Translations under genes and position numbers: made by a program
In this document: positions 25,393 to 33,602 of the stretch, piece by piece
Layout: every line of letters begins with the position of its first letter
How positions within the stretch are numbered: position 1 is the first letter of the stretch
Notes under the pieces: model-generated
What the model saw: the letters and a program-made list of their open reading frames with translations, nothing else
Told to the model about the DNA's origin: nothing
Databases searched by the model: none
Assembly: GCA_001442985.1 (NCBI GenBank)
Contig: LDYB01000023.1
Coordinates: forward strand, 124,001-188,000
DNA length: 64,000 bases
Reading direction: 5' to 3'
Origin: Armatimonadetes bacterium DC
GTDB lineage: Bacteria; Armatimonadota; Fimbriimonadia; Fimbriimonadales; GBS-DC

Positions 25393-25733
25393 TGACGGAC
25401 GACGCGCTGTTTATGCGCGTAACGCTCAAAAATATTCTCACGCAGAATGGCTTCGAGGTCGTCGGGGAAGCCTCCAACGGACGCGAGGCTGTGGAGTTGT
25501 ACGAAAAGCTCAAGCCCGACCTCGTGTTTATGGACATCACCATGCCCGAAATGGACGGTCTGGAAGCGCTCAAAGCCATCCGCGCCAAAGACCCCAACGC
25601 CAAGGTGGTGATGTGTACCGCGATGGGGCAAAAACAGATCGTGCTGGAAGCCATTCAGGCGGGCGCTAAGGACTTCATCGTCAAGCCCTTCCAGCCTGAC
25701 CGTATCGTCGAGGCAATTAACAAAGTCGCCTGA
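25374..25733 (+). CDS. cheY: CheY-type single-domain response regulator
   Basis: A 119-residue receiver: D9/D10 (LVTDDALF), D54 (VFMDITMPEMDG), T87-like site in VMCTAMGQ and the Lys of FIVKPFQ. No output domain. ATG 25374 follows AGGAGG within the end of cheR; the longer upstream frame reads through cheR and is not used. It would receive phosphate from a CheA encoded elsewhere. Confidence 0.92.
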   Translation: MAKRILVTDDALFMRVTLKNILTQNGFEVVGEASNGREAVELYEKLKPDLVFMDITMPEMDGLEALKAIRAKDPNAKVVMCTAMGQKQIVLEAIQAGAKDFIVKPFQPDRIVEAINKVA

Positions 25734-25746
25734 GGAGGGAGACGCC

Positions 25747-26214
25747 ATGAAAGCCGAATACATCAACCCGTTCGTGATTGCGGCGATTAATGTGTTCCAG
25801 ATGATGCTGGGTATCACGCCGCAGAAAGGGCAGTTGAGCGCCCGTAAGGGGATTTTCACCTCCCAGCAGTGCAATATCGTGCTGGGCGTGACGGGCAAAC
25901 TGGAAGGGCAACTCATTTACGGGATGTCTATCTTCACCGCCGATAAGATTGCCTCCAAAATGCTGGGCACGACGATTCGCACTTTTGACGAGCTGGCGGC
26001 GAGCGCGATTGCCGAGTTAGGCAACATGATTTCGGGCGCCGCGCTGACCGAGCTGGCGGCACGCGGGATTCAGTGCAACCTCTCGCCGCCCAGCCTGATC
26101 CGGGGCACCAATGTGAAAATCAGCACCCTTGAGATTCCTGCACTGGTGATTCCGCTCCTCACCGAGCTGGGCGAGCTGGAAATCAATGTGGGGTTGCAGG
26201 AGCGTGTCAAGTAA
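25747..26214 (+). CDS. cheX: CheX-like CheY-P phosphatase
   Basis: A 155-residue protein of the CheX/CheC fold with one active-site helix, ASAIAELGNMISGAALTELA (E-x2-N). CheX dephosphorylates CheY-P as a dimer. GAGGAGGGAG precedes ATG 25747. Together with CheC this gives two CheY phosphatases in one cluster. Confidence 0.85.
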   Translation: MKAEYINPFVIAAINVFQMMLGITPQKGQLSARKGIFTSQQCNIVLGVTGKLEGQLIYGMSIFTADKIASKMLGTTIRTFDELAASAIAELGNMISGAALTELAARGIQCNLSPPSLIRGTNVKISTLEIPALVIPLLTELGELEINVGLQERVK

Positions 26215-26243
26215 GCGGAGTACCCTTCTCTCCAGGGGGACAG

Positions 26244-26273
26244 AGGTCGGCTTCCAAGGACGGAAGCCGACCT
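26244..26273. terminator. Hairpin between convergent cheX and ccmB-like genes
   Basis: AGGTCGGCTTCC (26244-26255) pairs perfectly with GGAAGCCGACCT (26262-26273) over a 6-nt loop. There is no T-run on either side. The GTCGGCTTC core is also a module of the dispersed repeats, so this may be a repeat fragment serving as a transcript end. Confidence 0.55.
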
Positions 26274-26889
26274 ATTCACGCCAAATCTTCTCAAAAATCC
26301 ACGCCGCGCCGGCGCTCAGCGTCAAGCCGTAGCCCAGAATCCCCTGAAGGCTCTGCCACATGGGGCGCGCCTGCAGAATCTGCTCCGTCGCGGCAATCAG
26401 CATCAGCACCATCGGCAGCAGCAGGGGGAAAGTTACGACCGCCAGCAGCGCCCCACGCGACGCCGTGCCCGCCACCAGCGCACCACACAGGGTCAACACT
26501 GTTACCAGCCCGACTCCGCCCAGCCCCCACAGCACCAGCCACGCCCACCACGCGCCCGCCAGCGGCGCAATCATCAGCATATAAAGCGGCACCAGCACCG
26601 CGCTCAACACGATATACAGCGTCAGGTGAAACAGCCACTTGCCCCAGAAAACACATGAAGGACGCGCCCCCAGTCGCAACAAATCGGCAGTGCCCAGCTC
26701 CTCCTCGCTGATGAAGCCGCGTGCCAGCGCCGGAAACATCCCGAACAGCACCGCCAGCCACAACACCCCTGCCTGCAGCCGTACCGAGAGACTCACCCCC
26801 AGACTGGCAAAGCTGAGCGCCGCCACGGTAACCACCCCCATCAGCAGCGAAGTCATCAGCCCATGCCGCAGGCGCCACTCCTGCAGCAT
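26272..26889 (-). CDS. CcmB-like ABC exporter permease
   Basis: About 205 residues with six hydrophobic segments, resembling the CcmB heme-exporter permease: short N-terminal arm (MLQEWRLRHG), ARGFISEEELGTADLLRLG after the second helix, and GTASRGALLAVVTFPLLLP. Start at ATG 26889, the first usable codon after the CcmA-like gene. Only CcmA and CcmB are here, with no ccmC, E or F, so transport of heme is not established. The KD-like motif just before the chosen ATG (WRKD) hints that a non-standard upstream start is possible. Confidence 0.75.
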   Translation of the reverse strand: MLQEWRLRHGLMTSLLMGVVTVAALSFASLGVSLSVRLQAGVLWLAVLFGMFPALARGFISEEELGTADLLRLGARPSCVFWGKWLFHLTLYIVLSAVLVPLYMLMIAPLAGAWWAWLVLWGLGGVGLVTVLTLCGALVAGTASRGALLAVVTFPLLLPMVLMLIAATEQILQARPMWQSLQGILGYGLTLSAGAAWIFEKIWRE

Positions 26890-26914
26890 GTCCTTGCGCC
26901 AGATGGCGAGCGTT

Positions 26915-27529
26915 TCACGCCCCCATCTCCAGAACGAGGTCGCCCCAGCGTGCGTGTTCGGCGCGATTGGTGGCGAACAGAGCCAATCCGAAGGTTCGTT
27001 GCTCATAAAGAACTCGCTCCAGCAAAGCCAGTCCCGAAGAGTCCATCCCTGCGTCGGGTTCATCCAGCAGCAGCAGGGGCGGTTGCCCCCATGTGGCTAA
27101 CGCGAGCCGCAGGCGCTGGCGCATGCCCGTGGAAAACGCCCGCACGCGCTCGTGGGCGCGCTCTGCCAGCTCAAACCGCGCCAGCCACTCCAGCAAAGCC
27201 TCGCGCGAGGGCGTCCCGCCGCGCACCGTCGCCCACCAGGCAAGATGCTCATAAGCAGTCAGCTCCCGATAGAGCGCGCCATCGGTAGCGCACCAGCCCA
27301 GATAGTCCATCCGCGTCGCGACCGCCTGCGCCCCGTAGCGTAAAATCACCCGCCCCTCGGTCGGCGCGGTCAAACCTGCCACAATCCGCAACAGCGTGCT
27401 TTTGCCTGAGCCGTTGCCCCCCTGCACCACCACCACATTCCCCGTTTCGGCTCGCAGGCTGAGACCCCGAAACACCCAGCGCACACCGAACCGCTTGCCC
27501 AGCGTGTCGCACTCCAGCACCCAGCGCAC
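26915..27529 (-). CDS. CcmA-like ABC transporter ATPase
   Basis: A 204-residue ATPase: Walker A GGNGSGKST (about 37-45), signature FSTGMRQRLRLAL, Walker B LLLLDEPDAGMD. It pairs with the permease 25 bp downstream. The start is GTG 27529: TATACT (27541-27536) ends 6 bp before it, a leaderless arrangement, and the upstream frame translates antisense to the SpoIIM-family gene. Single-ATPase size fits CcmA. Confidence 0.85.
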   Translation of the reverse strand: MRWVLECDTLGKRFGVRWVFRGLSLRAETGNVVVVQGGNGSGKSTLLRIVAGLTAPTEGRVILRYGAQAVATRMDYLGWCATDGALYRELTAYEHLAWWATVRGGTPSREALLEWLARFELAERAHERVRAFSTGMRQRLRLALATWGQPPLLLLDEPDAGMDSSGLALLERVLYEQRTFGLALFATNRAEHARWGDLVLEMGA

Positions 27530-27543
27530 ACGCCGAGTATACC

Positions 27544-28500
27544 TCACCGACGGCGCACCCGCCAGATGTAGGTTAGCAAAATCGCCAGCGACGCCGTGCC
27601 CCACAGGAACTTCAGCCAGCCCGGAAACGCATAAAACGAGAAGAACGCCTCCACCAGCCCCGCAATCAGAATCAGCACCACCGAGCCAGCCACCAGATAG
27701 AACACATCGTGCCCCACGCGCCGAATCGCCTCGATGCGCGAATAGTCGCCCGGCATAATCACCGCGCGCCCCAGCAGCAGCCCTGCGCCCGCGCAGAAGA
27801 AAATCGCGCCCAGCTCCGGCACGCCGTGCGGATAGATGGAGACCAGGAAGAAGCCGAGCTTGCCCACCCGCGCCAGCTCCGCCCCGAAAACGCCCAGAAT
27901 CACCCCGTTCGTCCAGAGCAAATAAACCGTCGGGATGCCCGCGAAAATGCCCAGCCCGAACGAGAGCAGCGCCACCCGCGAGTTGTTCAGAAAGTAAAAC
28001 ATCGACATGCCCGGCGCGTGGCTCACATCGCCCGGCGTGTATTGTTTCCCTGTTTTCCACTGCTCCAGCACCTGACGAAACTGCCCGTCCACCAGCCGTT
28101 TGCCCCATTCGGGGTCTGTCAGCACCAGCAGGAAGGCGGTCAGGCTGGCGACGAGCGTGATGGCAATCGCCAGCAGAATCACTTTCCAGTGGCGTCGTGC
28201 CGCATCAGGGAAGCCGTAGTAAAGATTACGAAGCCCTTCTGTCCACTGCCCGCGCTTTGTGCGATACAGCACCCCGTGCGCCTGTGCCAGCAGGCTGTTG
28301 AGATAGTCCTGTACACTGGCATCAGCTCCCTGCTGGCGGGCGTAGGCTAAGTCGGCAGCGACCTGTCGGTAGAGGCGCCCCAGCTCGTTCAGCTCGTCGG
28401 CGTTCAGCTGTTTAGCGCCCGACCAGCGCACGGCTTCCACCATCTGGGCGAACCGCTCCCAGCGCGCCCGACGCCTTTCCACGAACTGGCGGACATTCAT
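27544..28500 (-). CDS. SpoIIM/DUF95 family membrane protein
   Basis: A 318-residue protein with a soluble N-terminal arm (~100 residues, helical, charged) and about five to six membrane helices. The conserved loop FFLVSIYPHGVPELGAIF is the hallmark of the Stage II sporulation M family, found in many non-sporulating bacteria. Role unknown here. TACAAT (28515-28510) is 9 bp before ATG 28500 with no ribosome binding site. Same orientation as the CcmAB-like pair. Confidence 0.85.
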   Translation of the reverse strand: MNVRQFVERRRARWERFAQMVEAVRWSGAKQLNADELNELGRLYRQVAADLAYARQQGADASVQDYLNSLLAQAHGVLYRTKRGQWTEGLRNLYYGFPDAARRHWKVILLAIAITLVASLTAFLLVLTDPEWGKRLVDGQFRQVLEQWKTGKQYTPGDVSHAPGMSMFYFLNNSRVALLSFGLGIFAGIPTVYLLWTNGVILGVFGAELARVGKLGFFLVSIYPHGVPELGAIFFCAGAGLLLGRAVIMPGDYSRIEAIRRVGHDVFYLVAGSVVLILIAGLVEAFFSFYAFPGWLKFLWGTASLAILLTYIWRVRRR

Positions 28501-28524
28501 GGCAACAGAATTGTACCTGTTGCC

Positions 28525-28656
28525 TCACGCCGCTTGCTGGAAAGGCTCCTCGTGCTGGAGCAGGCGTAGTTTGTTGCTCCCGTTCAGCGCGGCAACCTTG
28601 TAGCACTCCGCCAGTGTGGGATAGTTGAAAATCGCCTGCAGGAACTCGCAACAATT
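28525..28656 (-). pseudogene. Remnant of a soluble pyridine nucleotide transhydrogenase (SthA) C-terminus
   Basis: The minus strand reads FLQAIFNYPTLAECYKVAAL followed by NGSNKLRLLQ and a stop at 28527-28525. AIFNYPTLAECYKVAALNG matches the very end of SthA-type flavoprotein transhydrogenases. Upstream (28657 on) the frame loses similarity and runs into the promoter of the DUF1015 gene. Only about 40 codons survive, so the gene was deleted down to its 3' tip. Family recognition is from memory of the conserved C-terminus. Confidence 0.65.
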
Positions 28657-28660
28657 CGGG

Positions 28661-28666
28661 TACAAT
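28661..28666 (+). promoter_or_regulatory. Candidate -10 of the DUF1015-kdsB operon
   Basis: TACAAT at 28661-28666, about 55-60 nt before ATG 28729, which has its own GAGGAG ribosome binding site. No strong -35 is visible. It abuts the sthA remnant. Confidence 0.45.
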
Positions 28667-28728
28667 TAGCCCATCCGCTCCCGCGCCGAAGACGATGGGG
28701 AGCTAATACAGATAAAGAGGAGTTCTGT

Positions 28729-29934
28729 ATGGCAACGATACGAGCCTTTCGTGCAACACGCTATGCAAGAGTGATCCCGGAAGTGGTCGCTCCGCCCTAT
28801 GATGTAATTAGCCCCGAACAGCGGGCAGAGTTGGTAAACCAGTCGCCTTACAATATCGTTCAGTTGACCCTGCCTGAAGACGGCGAGTCGCGCTATCAGC
28901 GCGCGAACCAGATTCTGAAGCACTGGCTTGACGAGGGCATTCTGCGCACCGACACCGAACCCGCCCTCTACCGCTACACCCAGAAATTCATAGACCCCCT
29001 GACCCAGCAGGAACGCACCCGAACGGGCTACTTTGTGCTGCTTCACACGGAACCCTACGAATCGGGCACGGTACTCCCTCACGAGCATACCTTCCCCGGC
29101 GTCAAGGAAGACCGCTTCCGATTGCTGGAAGCCACCCGCACCCATCTGGAAGCCATCTTCGGGCTGTTCGAGCCGACCTCTGAGTTTCAGGAGGCGGTTC
29201 AGGGCACGCTCTGGGAGCCGCTTGCCCAGCTGGAAGGGACGAACCTGCCCGAAGGGCATTTCCACCTGCTGGAGCGCCTGACCGACCCCGTCGCTGTAAG
29301 CCGTATCGAGCGCGCCTTCGAGCCGATGCGCATCTGGATTGCCGATGGGCATCACCGCTACGAGACCGCCCTCCGCTTCGGGCTGCAGTACGGGCGCCCC
29401 AACTCGCCTGAGCGGTTCCTGCCCATCCTGCTCGTGCCAATAGACGACCCCGGGCTGGTGATTCTGCCCACGCATCGGCTGCTGAATGTTTTGCCTCCCG
29501 GTAGCCCCGAAGACTGGCGTGCGCGCCTCGCGGAGGCGTTTGAGGTGGCTCCGTTTGAGCCGACCGAGGTAGCCTCGCTTCAGGGCGCGATTGGCTTCGT
29601 GTGGCAGGACGGCGCATGGCGCATCACCCCGAAACACTATGCCCCTGTGGACGACCTGCCCGATGCGCTGGTGCGCTTCGATGCGTGGCAGCTCCACCAT
29701 CGGGTGATGCCCACGATGGGATTAGTGGACCCTGAGGCGCGCTATACTCGTTCTTTTAGCGAAGCGCTCAGCGCGGTGCGCGACGGGCAAGCCGCCTGCG
29801 CCTTTCTGCTGAACCCGCCCCCGCTAACAACCCTGCAGGCGATTGCCGCCGCAGGCGGCAAAATGCCCCACAAGTCCACCTACTTCTATCCGAAGGTGCT
29901 GTCGGGGTTGATTACCTGGAGGCTGGACTCATGA
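28729..29934 (+). CDS. DUF1015 family protein
   Basis: A 401-residue DUF1015 protein of normal length. Recognised by IRAFRATRYARVIPEVVAPPYDVI at the start (two pieces: IRAFRATRYAR and VAPPYDVISPEQR) and the central WIADGHHRYETALRF. The family is widespread, often near serine or kinase genes, and its biochemical role is not settled. AAGAGGAG precedes ATG 28729; the end overlaps kdsB by 4 bp. Confidence 0.88.
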   Translation: MATIRAFRATRYARVIPEVVAPPYDVISPEQRAELVNQSPYNIVQLTLPEDGESRYQRANQILKHWLDEGILRTDTEPALYRYTQKFIDPLTQQERTRTGYFVLLHTEPYESGTVLPHEHTFPGVKEDRFRLLEATRTHLEAIFGLFEPTSEFQEAVQGTLWEPLAQLEGTNLPEGHFHLLERLTDPVAVSRIERAFEPMRIWIADGHHRYETALRFGLQYGRPNSPERFLPILLVPIDDPGLVILPTHRLLNVLPPGSPEDWRARLAEAFEVAPFEPTEVASLQGAIGFVWQDGAWRITPKHYAPVDDLPDALVRFDAWQLHHRVMPTMGLVDPEARYTRSFSEALSAVRDGQAACAFLLNPPPLTTLQAIAAAGGKMPHKSTYFYPKVLSGLITWRLDS

Positions 29935-30689
29935 GCAAAGTGATTGGGGTCATCCCCGCGCGGATGGCAGCCACGCGCCTGCCAGGCAAGCCCTTGCTGC
30001 CGATAGCGGGCAAGCCGATGGTGCAATGGGTCTGGGAGCGTGCTTCGCAGGCGCGCTCCCTGCACGAGCTCTACATCGCCACGCCCGACCCGGAGATTAT
30101 TCAAGCCGCGCAGGCGTTCGGGGCGCAGGCAATCCTCACCAGCCACGCCCACCGCACAGGCACCGACCGCCTCGCCGAAGTCGCACGCCTCACCCAGGGC
30201 GAGATTTATGTGAACATTCAGGGCGACGAACCCCTGCTGCGCCCCGAAGCGATTGACCGCGCCGTTGCCCCCCTGCTAAAAGACCCCACCGTGATGATGA
30301 GTAGCCTCTACACCGAAGCCCAGCCCCACGAATACGACCAGCCCAGCGTCGTGAAAGTGGTGCTGGACCAGCAGGGAAACGCGCTCTACTTCTCGCGCTC
30401 CCGCATCCCCTACCCCCGCGAAAGCACCGAACTGCCCGTCTGGAAACATATCGGACTCTATGTGTTCCGTCGTGAGCTGCTGCTCCAGTTCGCTGAATGG
30501 GCGCCCACGCCCCTGGAACGCACCGAATCGTTAGAGCAACTGCGCGTGCTGGAACACGGATACCGCATCCGCATGGTCTATTTCGAACACGCCCCGATTG
30601 CAGTAGACACCGAAACCGATTTAGCCCGTGTGCGCGCCATTCTGGAAAATTCACCCAATCCCTCTGCAGAGAATCGAACCAGCCCATAA
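29931..30689 (+). CDS. kdsB: 3-deoxy-manno-octulosonate cytidylyltransferase
   Basis: A 252-residue KdsB: VIGVIPARMAATRLPGKPL (nucleotide-binding), VNIQGDEPLL, SVVKVV, YFSRSRIPYPR and KHIGLYVFRRE. It activates Kdo as CMP-Kdo for lipopolysaccharide inner core, which implies an outer membrane. The last residues (NPSAENRTSP) are an extra tail. Start overlaps the DUF1015 stop (ATGA). Confidence 0.95.
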   Translation: MSKVIGVIPARMAATRLPGKPLLPIAGKPMVQWVWERASQARSLHELYIATPDPEIIQAAQAFGAQAILTSHAHRTGTDRLAEVARLTQGEIYVNIQGDEPLLRPEAIDRAVAPLLKDPTVMMSSLYTEAQPHEYDQPSVVKVVLDQQGNALYFSRSRIPYPRESTELPVWKHIGLYVFRRELLLQFAEWAPTPLERTESLEQLRVLEHGYRIRMVYFEHAPIAVDTETDLARVRAILENSPNPSAENRTSP

Positions 30690-30770
30690 AGAAATCCGTC
30701 AATAAGCCGATAATCTCCCTCGAACCGTGTTTCTTATGGGCACGGCACACCATTCTGATGGAGGGATACG

Positions 30771-31112
30771 ATGGCACGACGGAGTAAAAAGACGAAAGTA
30801 CCGGTACAGCAGCGACCTGTGCCTATCAGCGTCGCCAGCTATCTCACAGGCGTGGAGACCCACACCATCCGCTACTGGGAGCGGGAGTTCTCCGAGTTCC
30901 TGCAGCCCGTGCGCACAGCGGGCGGACAGCGCCGCTACCGCCCTGAAGACATCGAGGTGCTGAAGGAAATCAAACGCCTGCTCAAAGACGAGATGTACAC
31001 AATTGCAGGCGCGAAACGCAAGCTGCAGGAGCGATTCGGCACACCCCAAAAAACCGAGACGAATAACGGGCACCACGACACACCCAAGCGCGCACGCGCC
31101 GCTAAGCGCTAA
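30771..31112 (+). CDS. MerR family transcriptional regulator
   Basis: A 113-residue protein with a basic N-terminus, then the winged helix of MerR type (ISVASYLTGVETHTIRYWER, GGQRRYRPEDIEVLKEIKRL). The dimerisation helix is short and the tail is basic (PKRARAAKR), with no sensor Cys. This short form resembles HspR/MlrA-like regulators. GGAGGGATACG precedes ATG 30771. It is followed 29 bp later by the GT2-TPR gene. Confidence 0.85.
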   Translation: MARRSKKTKVPVQQRPVPISVASYLTGVETHTIRYWEREFSEFLQPVRTAGGQRRYRPEDIEVLKEIKRLLKDEMYTIAGAKRKLQERFGTPQKTETNNGHHDTPKRARAAKR

Positions 31113-31141
31113 CCCAACCCGCGAAAGGGGGGAGCCAGTCT

Positions 31142-33304
31142 ATGCACGAGTCCGCCATCCACAGCCTGCGCCAGCTGATCCAGCAGGACCGCTGGGAAGA
31201 AGCGCAAAAACAGCTCAACGAGGCGCTCCAGCAAAACCCCAACCCCACGCCCGAACTTCGGGCTTGCCAGACATGGATCCTGCTCTACCACACGCAGGAA
31301 CTGGACGCCTACCCGATTGTGCTGGAGCTCCTTAAGACAGGCTATCGCGACCCCGACTGGCTCCGCGAGGTGGTGCTTCCCCTGCGCAACTATTTCCTCT
31401 GCATCGCCAGCGACCCCACCCTGAAGATTGTCTCAACCCGCAAAGGCGACCCCAGAGCGCAGGTGCTGGCGTTCGCCCGCTCGCTCGAAGAGTGGCTGCA
31501 GCAATATGAGTTTCCCATCCCCGACGAGCCGGTGGGCACGCGAATCAGCCTCTGCATGATTGCCCGCGACGACGCCGACATGCTCGAAGAGTGCCTCAAG
31601 AGCGTGCAGGGCGTCGTGGACGAAATTGTGCTGGTGGACACGGGTTCGCAAGACGCCACACCCCAGATTGCGGAACAGTTTGGCGCGAAGGTGATTCACA
31701 CCGAATGGCGCAACGACTTCGCCTGGGCGCGCAACTTCGCCCTGCAACACGCCACAGGCGACTGGGTGCTGGTGCTGGACGCCGATGAACGCCTGAACGG
31801 TCCGCAGACCCGACAGGCACTGCTGGAAGCCGCACGCCACCCCCAGTTTGCAGGCTATCAGATTGAAATTGTTAACCTCACCGACTTCGAGCAACCCGAC
31901 CAGGTGTTTCTCCACAGGGCGGTGCGCCTGTTCCGACGACTGCCTTATGCCCGCTGGGAAGGCGCCATTCACGAGCAGATTACCCCCAGCCTCGCCCAGC
32001 ACGGGGGACGAATCGCAATTCTGACCAACGCCCAGATTATCCACCTCGGCTACGAGAAGAGCGTGATTGCGCGTAAAAACAAGGCGCAACGCAATATCCA
32101 GATTCTGGAGGCTACCCTCGCCCAGAACCCGGACGACCTGTTCCAGATTTTCAACTTAGCCAACACCTACTATACGGACGGCGATTATGCGCGGGCGCTC
32201 CCGTTGCTGGAGCGCGTCTGCAAAGAAACCGACCCACGCCAGGACCATATGCCCCACGCATGGTCGCTCTGGATTGCGGCGTTGCGCCACACGGGACGCC
32301 CGGAAGAGGCAATTACCGCTGCCCAGCAAGCGCTCCAGAAGGGCGTGGATCATCCTGCGGTCTATTTTGAAATGGCGCAGGCGTATCGGGCACTCCACCA
32401 GGATGAGCAAGCACGCGAGGCATTGTTGCAGGTTCCCGCGAGCGCCCAGCGGCTCGGCTTGCTTGCGGACGATGGAGAAACCCTCAAAGCCAGTGGCAAC
32501 TTCGTCGGCGACCTCACGATAGTCACCTACAAGTGGCGCCATCTGCTCGCCGACACGCTGATGGCACTTGGACGCCACGACGAGGCGGAGCCTTACCTGC
32601 GCTACCTCGCCCAGCATCATAGCCACAACCCGACTTTTTTGCTGCTCTACGCCGACTGGCTCCGCAACAAGGGCAGGCTGGAAGAAGCCAGCCAGTTTTT
32701 CGAGCAACTGACACAGAGCCACGCCCATGCGGAACTCGCCAACCGCGCGCTTGCCGAACTCTGGTGGAATCAGGGGCATTATGCCCGCGCACTCCCTGCC
32801 CTCAAGCGCCTCTGCGAGCTGCTCCCCGAAGACGAGAGCCTCTGGCATCGCTGGGTCTATGCGTGTGAGCAGGCAAACAATCCTGAGGCGCTGATTGAGG
32901 CGTTCGAGTGGCGCGCCCGACAGCGCAAGCCCCTCTCCAGCGGCATCCATATCAACTGGGGACGCGCCCTGTGGCAACTCCAGCGTTATGAGGAGGCACT
33001 CCACCACTTCGCGCTCGCGATTCAGATGGAACCCACCAACCCGAACGCCCTGTTGAACGCGGGCGACGCACTCTATCAACTGGGCGCTTACGCCGAAGCC
33101 GCCGACGCCTACAGCGTCGCGCTGGAGTTAGACCCCTACAACCCCCAGGCATGGTTCACCCTCGGCAACTGCTACGCCCGCATGGGAATCTATGATGCCG
33201 CCCGAATCGCTTACCAGCAAACCCTCCAGTTAGACCCCAAACACCCCCAGGCACAGCACAATCTGGCGGTGATTCAGGAGAAAATCCGTCACACCGCCGC
33301 CTGA
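31142..33304 (+). CDS. Family 2 glycosyltransferase fused to TPR repeats
   Basis: A 720-residue protein. The first ~130 residues are helical repeats. A GT2 domain of SunS-like type follows (ISLCMIARDDADMLEECLKS, LVDTGSQDATPQI, the metal-binding D213-A-D215 in LVLDADERL, and RWEGAIHEQI). From about 300 to the end there are some ten TPR units (for example YEEALHHFALAIQMEPTNPN and YDAARIAYQQTLQLDPKHPQ). It probably glycosylates a protein or envelope sugar, with TPRs binding the target. No signal peptide or membrane helix. Confidence 0.85.
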   Translation: MHESAIHSLRQLIQQDRWEEAQKQLNEALQQNPNPTPELRACQTWILLYHTQELDAYPIVLELLKTGYRDPDWLREVVLPLRNYFLCIASDPTLKIVSTRKGDPRAQVLAFARSLEEWLQQYEFPIPDEPVGTRISLCMIARDDADMLEECLKSVQGVVDEIVLVDTGSQDATPQIAEQFGAKVIHTEWRNDFAWARNFALQHATGDWVLVLDADERLNGPQTRQALLEAARHPQFAGYQIEIVNLTDFEQPDQVFLHRAVRLFRRLPYARWEGAIHEQITPSLAQHGGRIAILTNAQIIHLGYEKSVIARKNKAQRNIQILEATLAQNPDDLFQIFNLANTYYTDGDYARALPLLERVCKETDPRQDHMPHAWSLWIAALRHTGRPEEAITAAQQALQKGVDHPAVYFEMAQAYRALHQDEQAREALLQVPASAQRLGLLADDGETLKASGNFVGDLTIVTYKWRHLLADTLMALGRHDEAEPYLRYLAQHHSHNPTFLLLYADWLRNKGRLEEASQFFEQLTQSHAHAELANRALAELWWNQGHYARALPALKRLCELLPEDESLWHRWVYACEQANNPEALIEAFEWRARQRKPLSSGIHINWGRALWQLQRYEEALHHFALAIQMEPTNPNALLNAGDALYQLGAYAEAADAYSVALELDPYNPQAWFTLGNCYARMGIYDAARIAYQQTLQLDPKHPQAQHNLAVIQEKIRHTAA

Positions 33305-33329
33305 GAACCCCTATTACCTCCCCAAAATT

Positions 33330-33447
33330 GGGACTTAAGTCCCTACCGCGTGGTGGGCTTTATGATGTATGCTATAGTCAAACAAATCCCACCACGCTGT
33401 GGGAACTAAGTTTGCCTCAGAAGGGGCAAAATCAGGACTTAAGTCCT
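33330..33447. repeat. Palindromes and inverted repeat 3' of the GT2-TPR gene
   Basis: Two perfect palindromes with the same core GGACTTAAGTCC occur at 33330-33343 and 33434-33447. Between them GCGTGGTGGG (33348-33357) pairs with CCCACCACGC (33388-33397). No gene is present; the intervening 30 nt are AT-rich. This could be a small palindromic repeat unit or a transcript-end structure. Confidence 0.7.
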
Positions 33448-33448
33448 A

Positions 33449-33477
33449 TAGAAAACGGCGCTTTCGTAGCGTATAAT
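33449..33477 (+). promoter_or_regulatory. Candidate promoter of a small RNA
   Basis: TAGAAA (33449-33454), a 17-bp spacer and a perfect TATAAT (33472-33477). The -35 matches TTGACA at four of six positions. It fires toward the terminator at 33571 with no open reading frame between. Confidence 0.55.
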
Positions 33478-33483
33478 AAGCTG

Positions 33484-33600
33484 TGTATCCGATATCTGCC
33501 GTGCCGCAGATAAGGGTAAGTTGAGTCGCTTACCTCCTAAGAAGGGGATTCGTCCCTGCCGTGCCTGCCACCCCGGGCGGCAACGCCCGGGGTTTTTTTT
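33484..33600 (+). ncRNA. Candidate small non-coding RNA
   Basis: From the predicted start near 33484 to the terminator is about 117 nt without a plausible gene. Three hairpins follow in order: ATCTGC/GCAGAT (33494-33511), GGTAAG/CTTACC (33515-33534), and a TTCG-capped GGGA/TCCC (33545-33556). The transcript ends in a strong terminator. It does not match the conserved parts of SRP RNA, tmRNA, RNase P or 6S RNA that I know. It could instead be the 3' UTR of the GT2-TPR message. Confidence 0.5.
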
Positions 33601-33602
33601 TT
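33571..33602 (+). terminator. Strong intrinsic terminator
   Basis: CCCCGGGCG pairs with CGCCCGGGG (loop GCAA is formed at the tip) followed by ten T residues. It is directional for plus-strand transcripts. Its T-run overlaps the stop codon of the convergent OsmC gene. Confidence 0.92.

Noticed and set aside
26272-27529. Complete cytochrome c maturation locus
   Set aside because: Only CcmA- and CcmB-like genes are present; neighbours are a SpoIIM-family gene and the che cluster, so no ccm symbols were given.
33484-33600. SRP RNA, 6S RNA or tmRNA identity for the candidate small RNA
   Set aside because: The conserved SRP GGAA-loop segment, the long 6S bubble hairpin and the tmRNA tRNA-like ends are not found.
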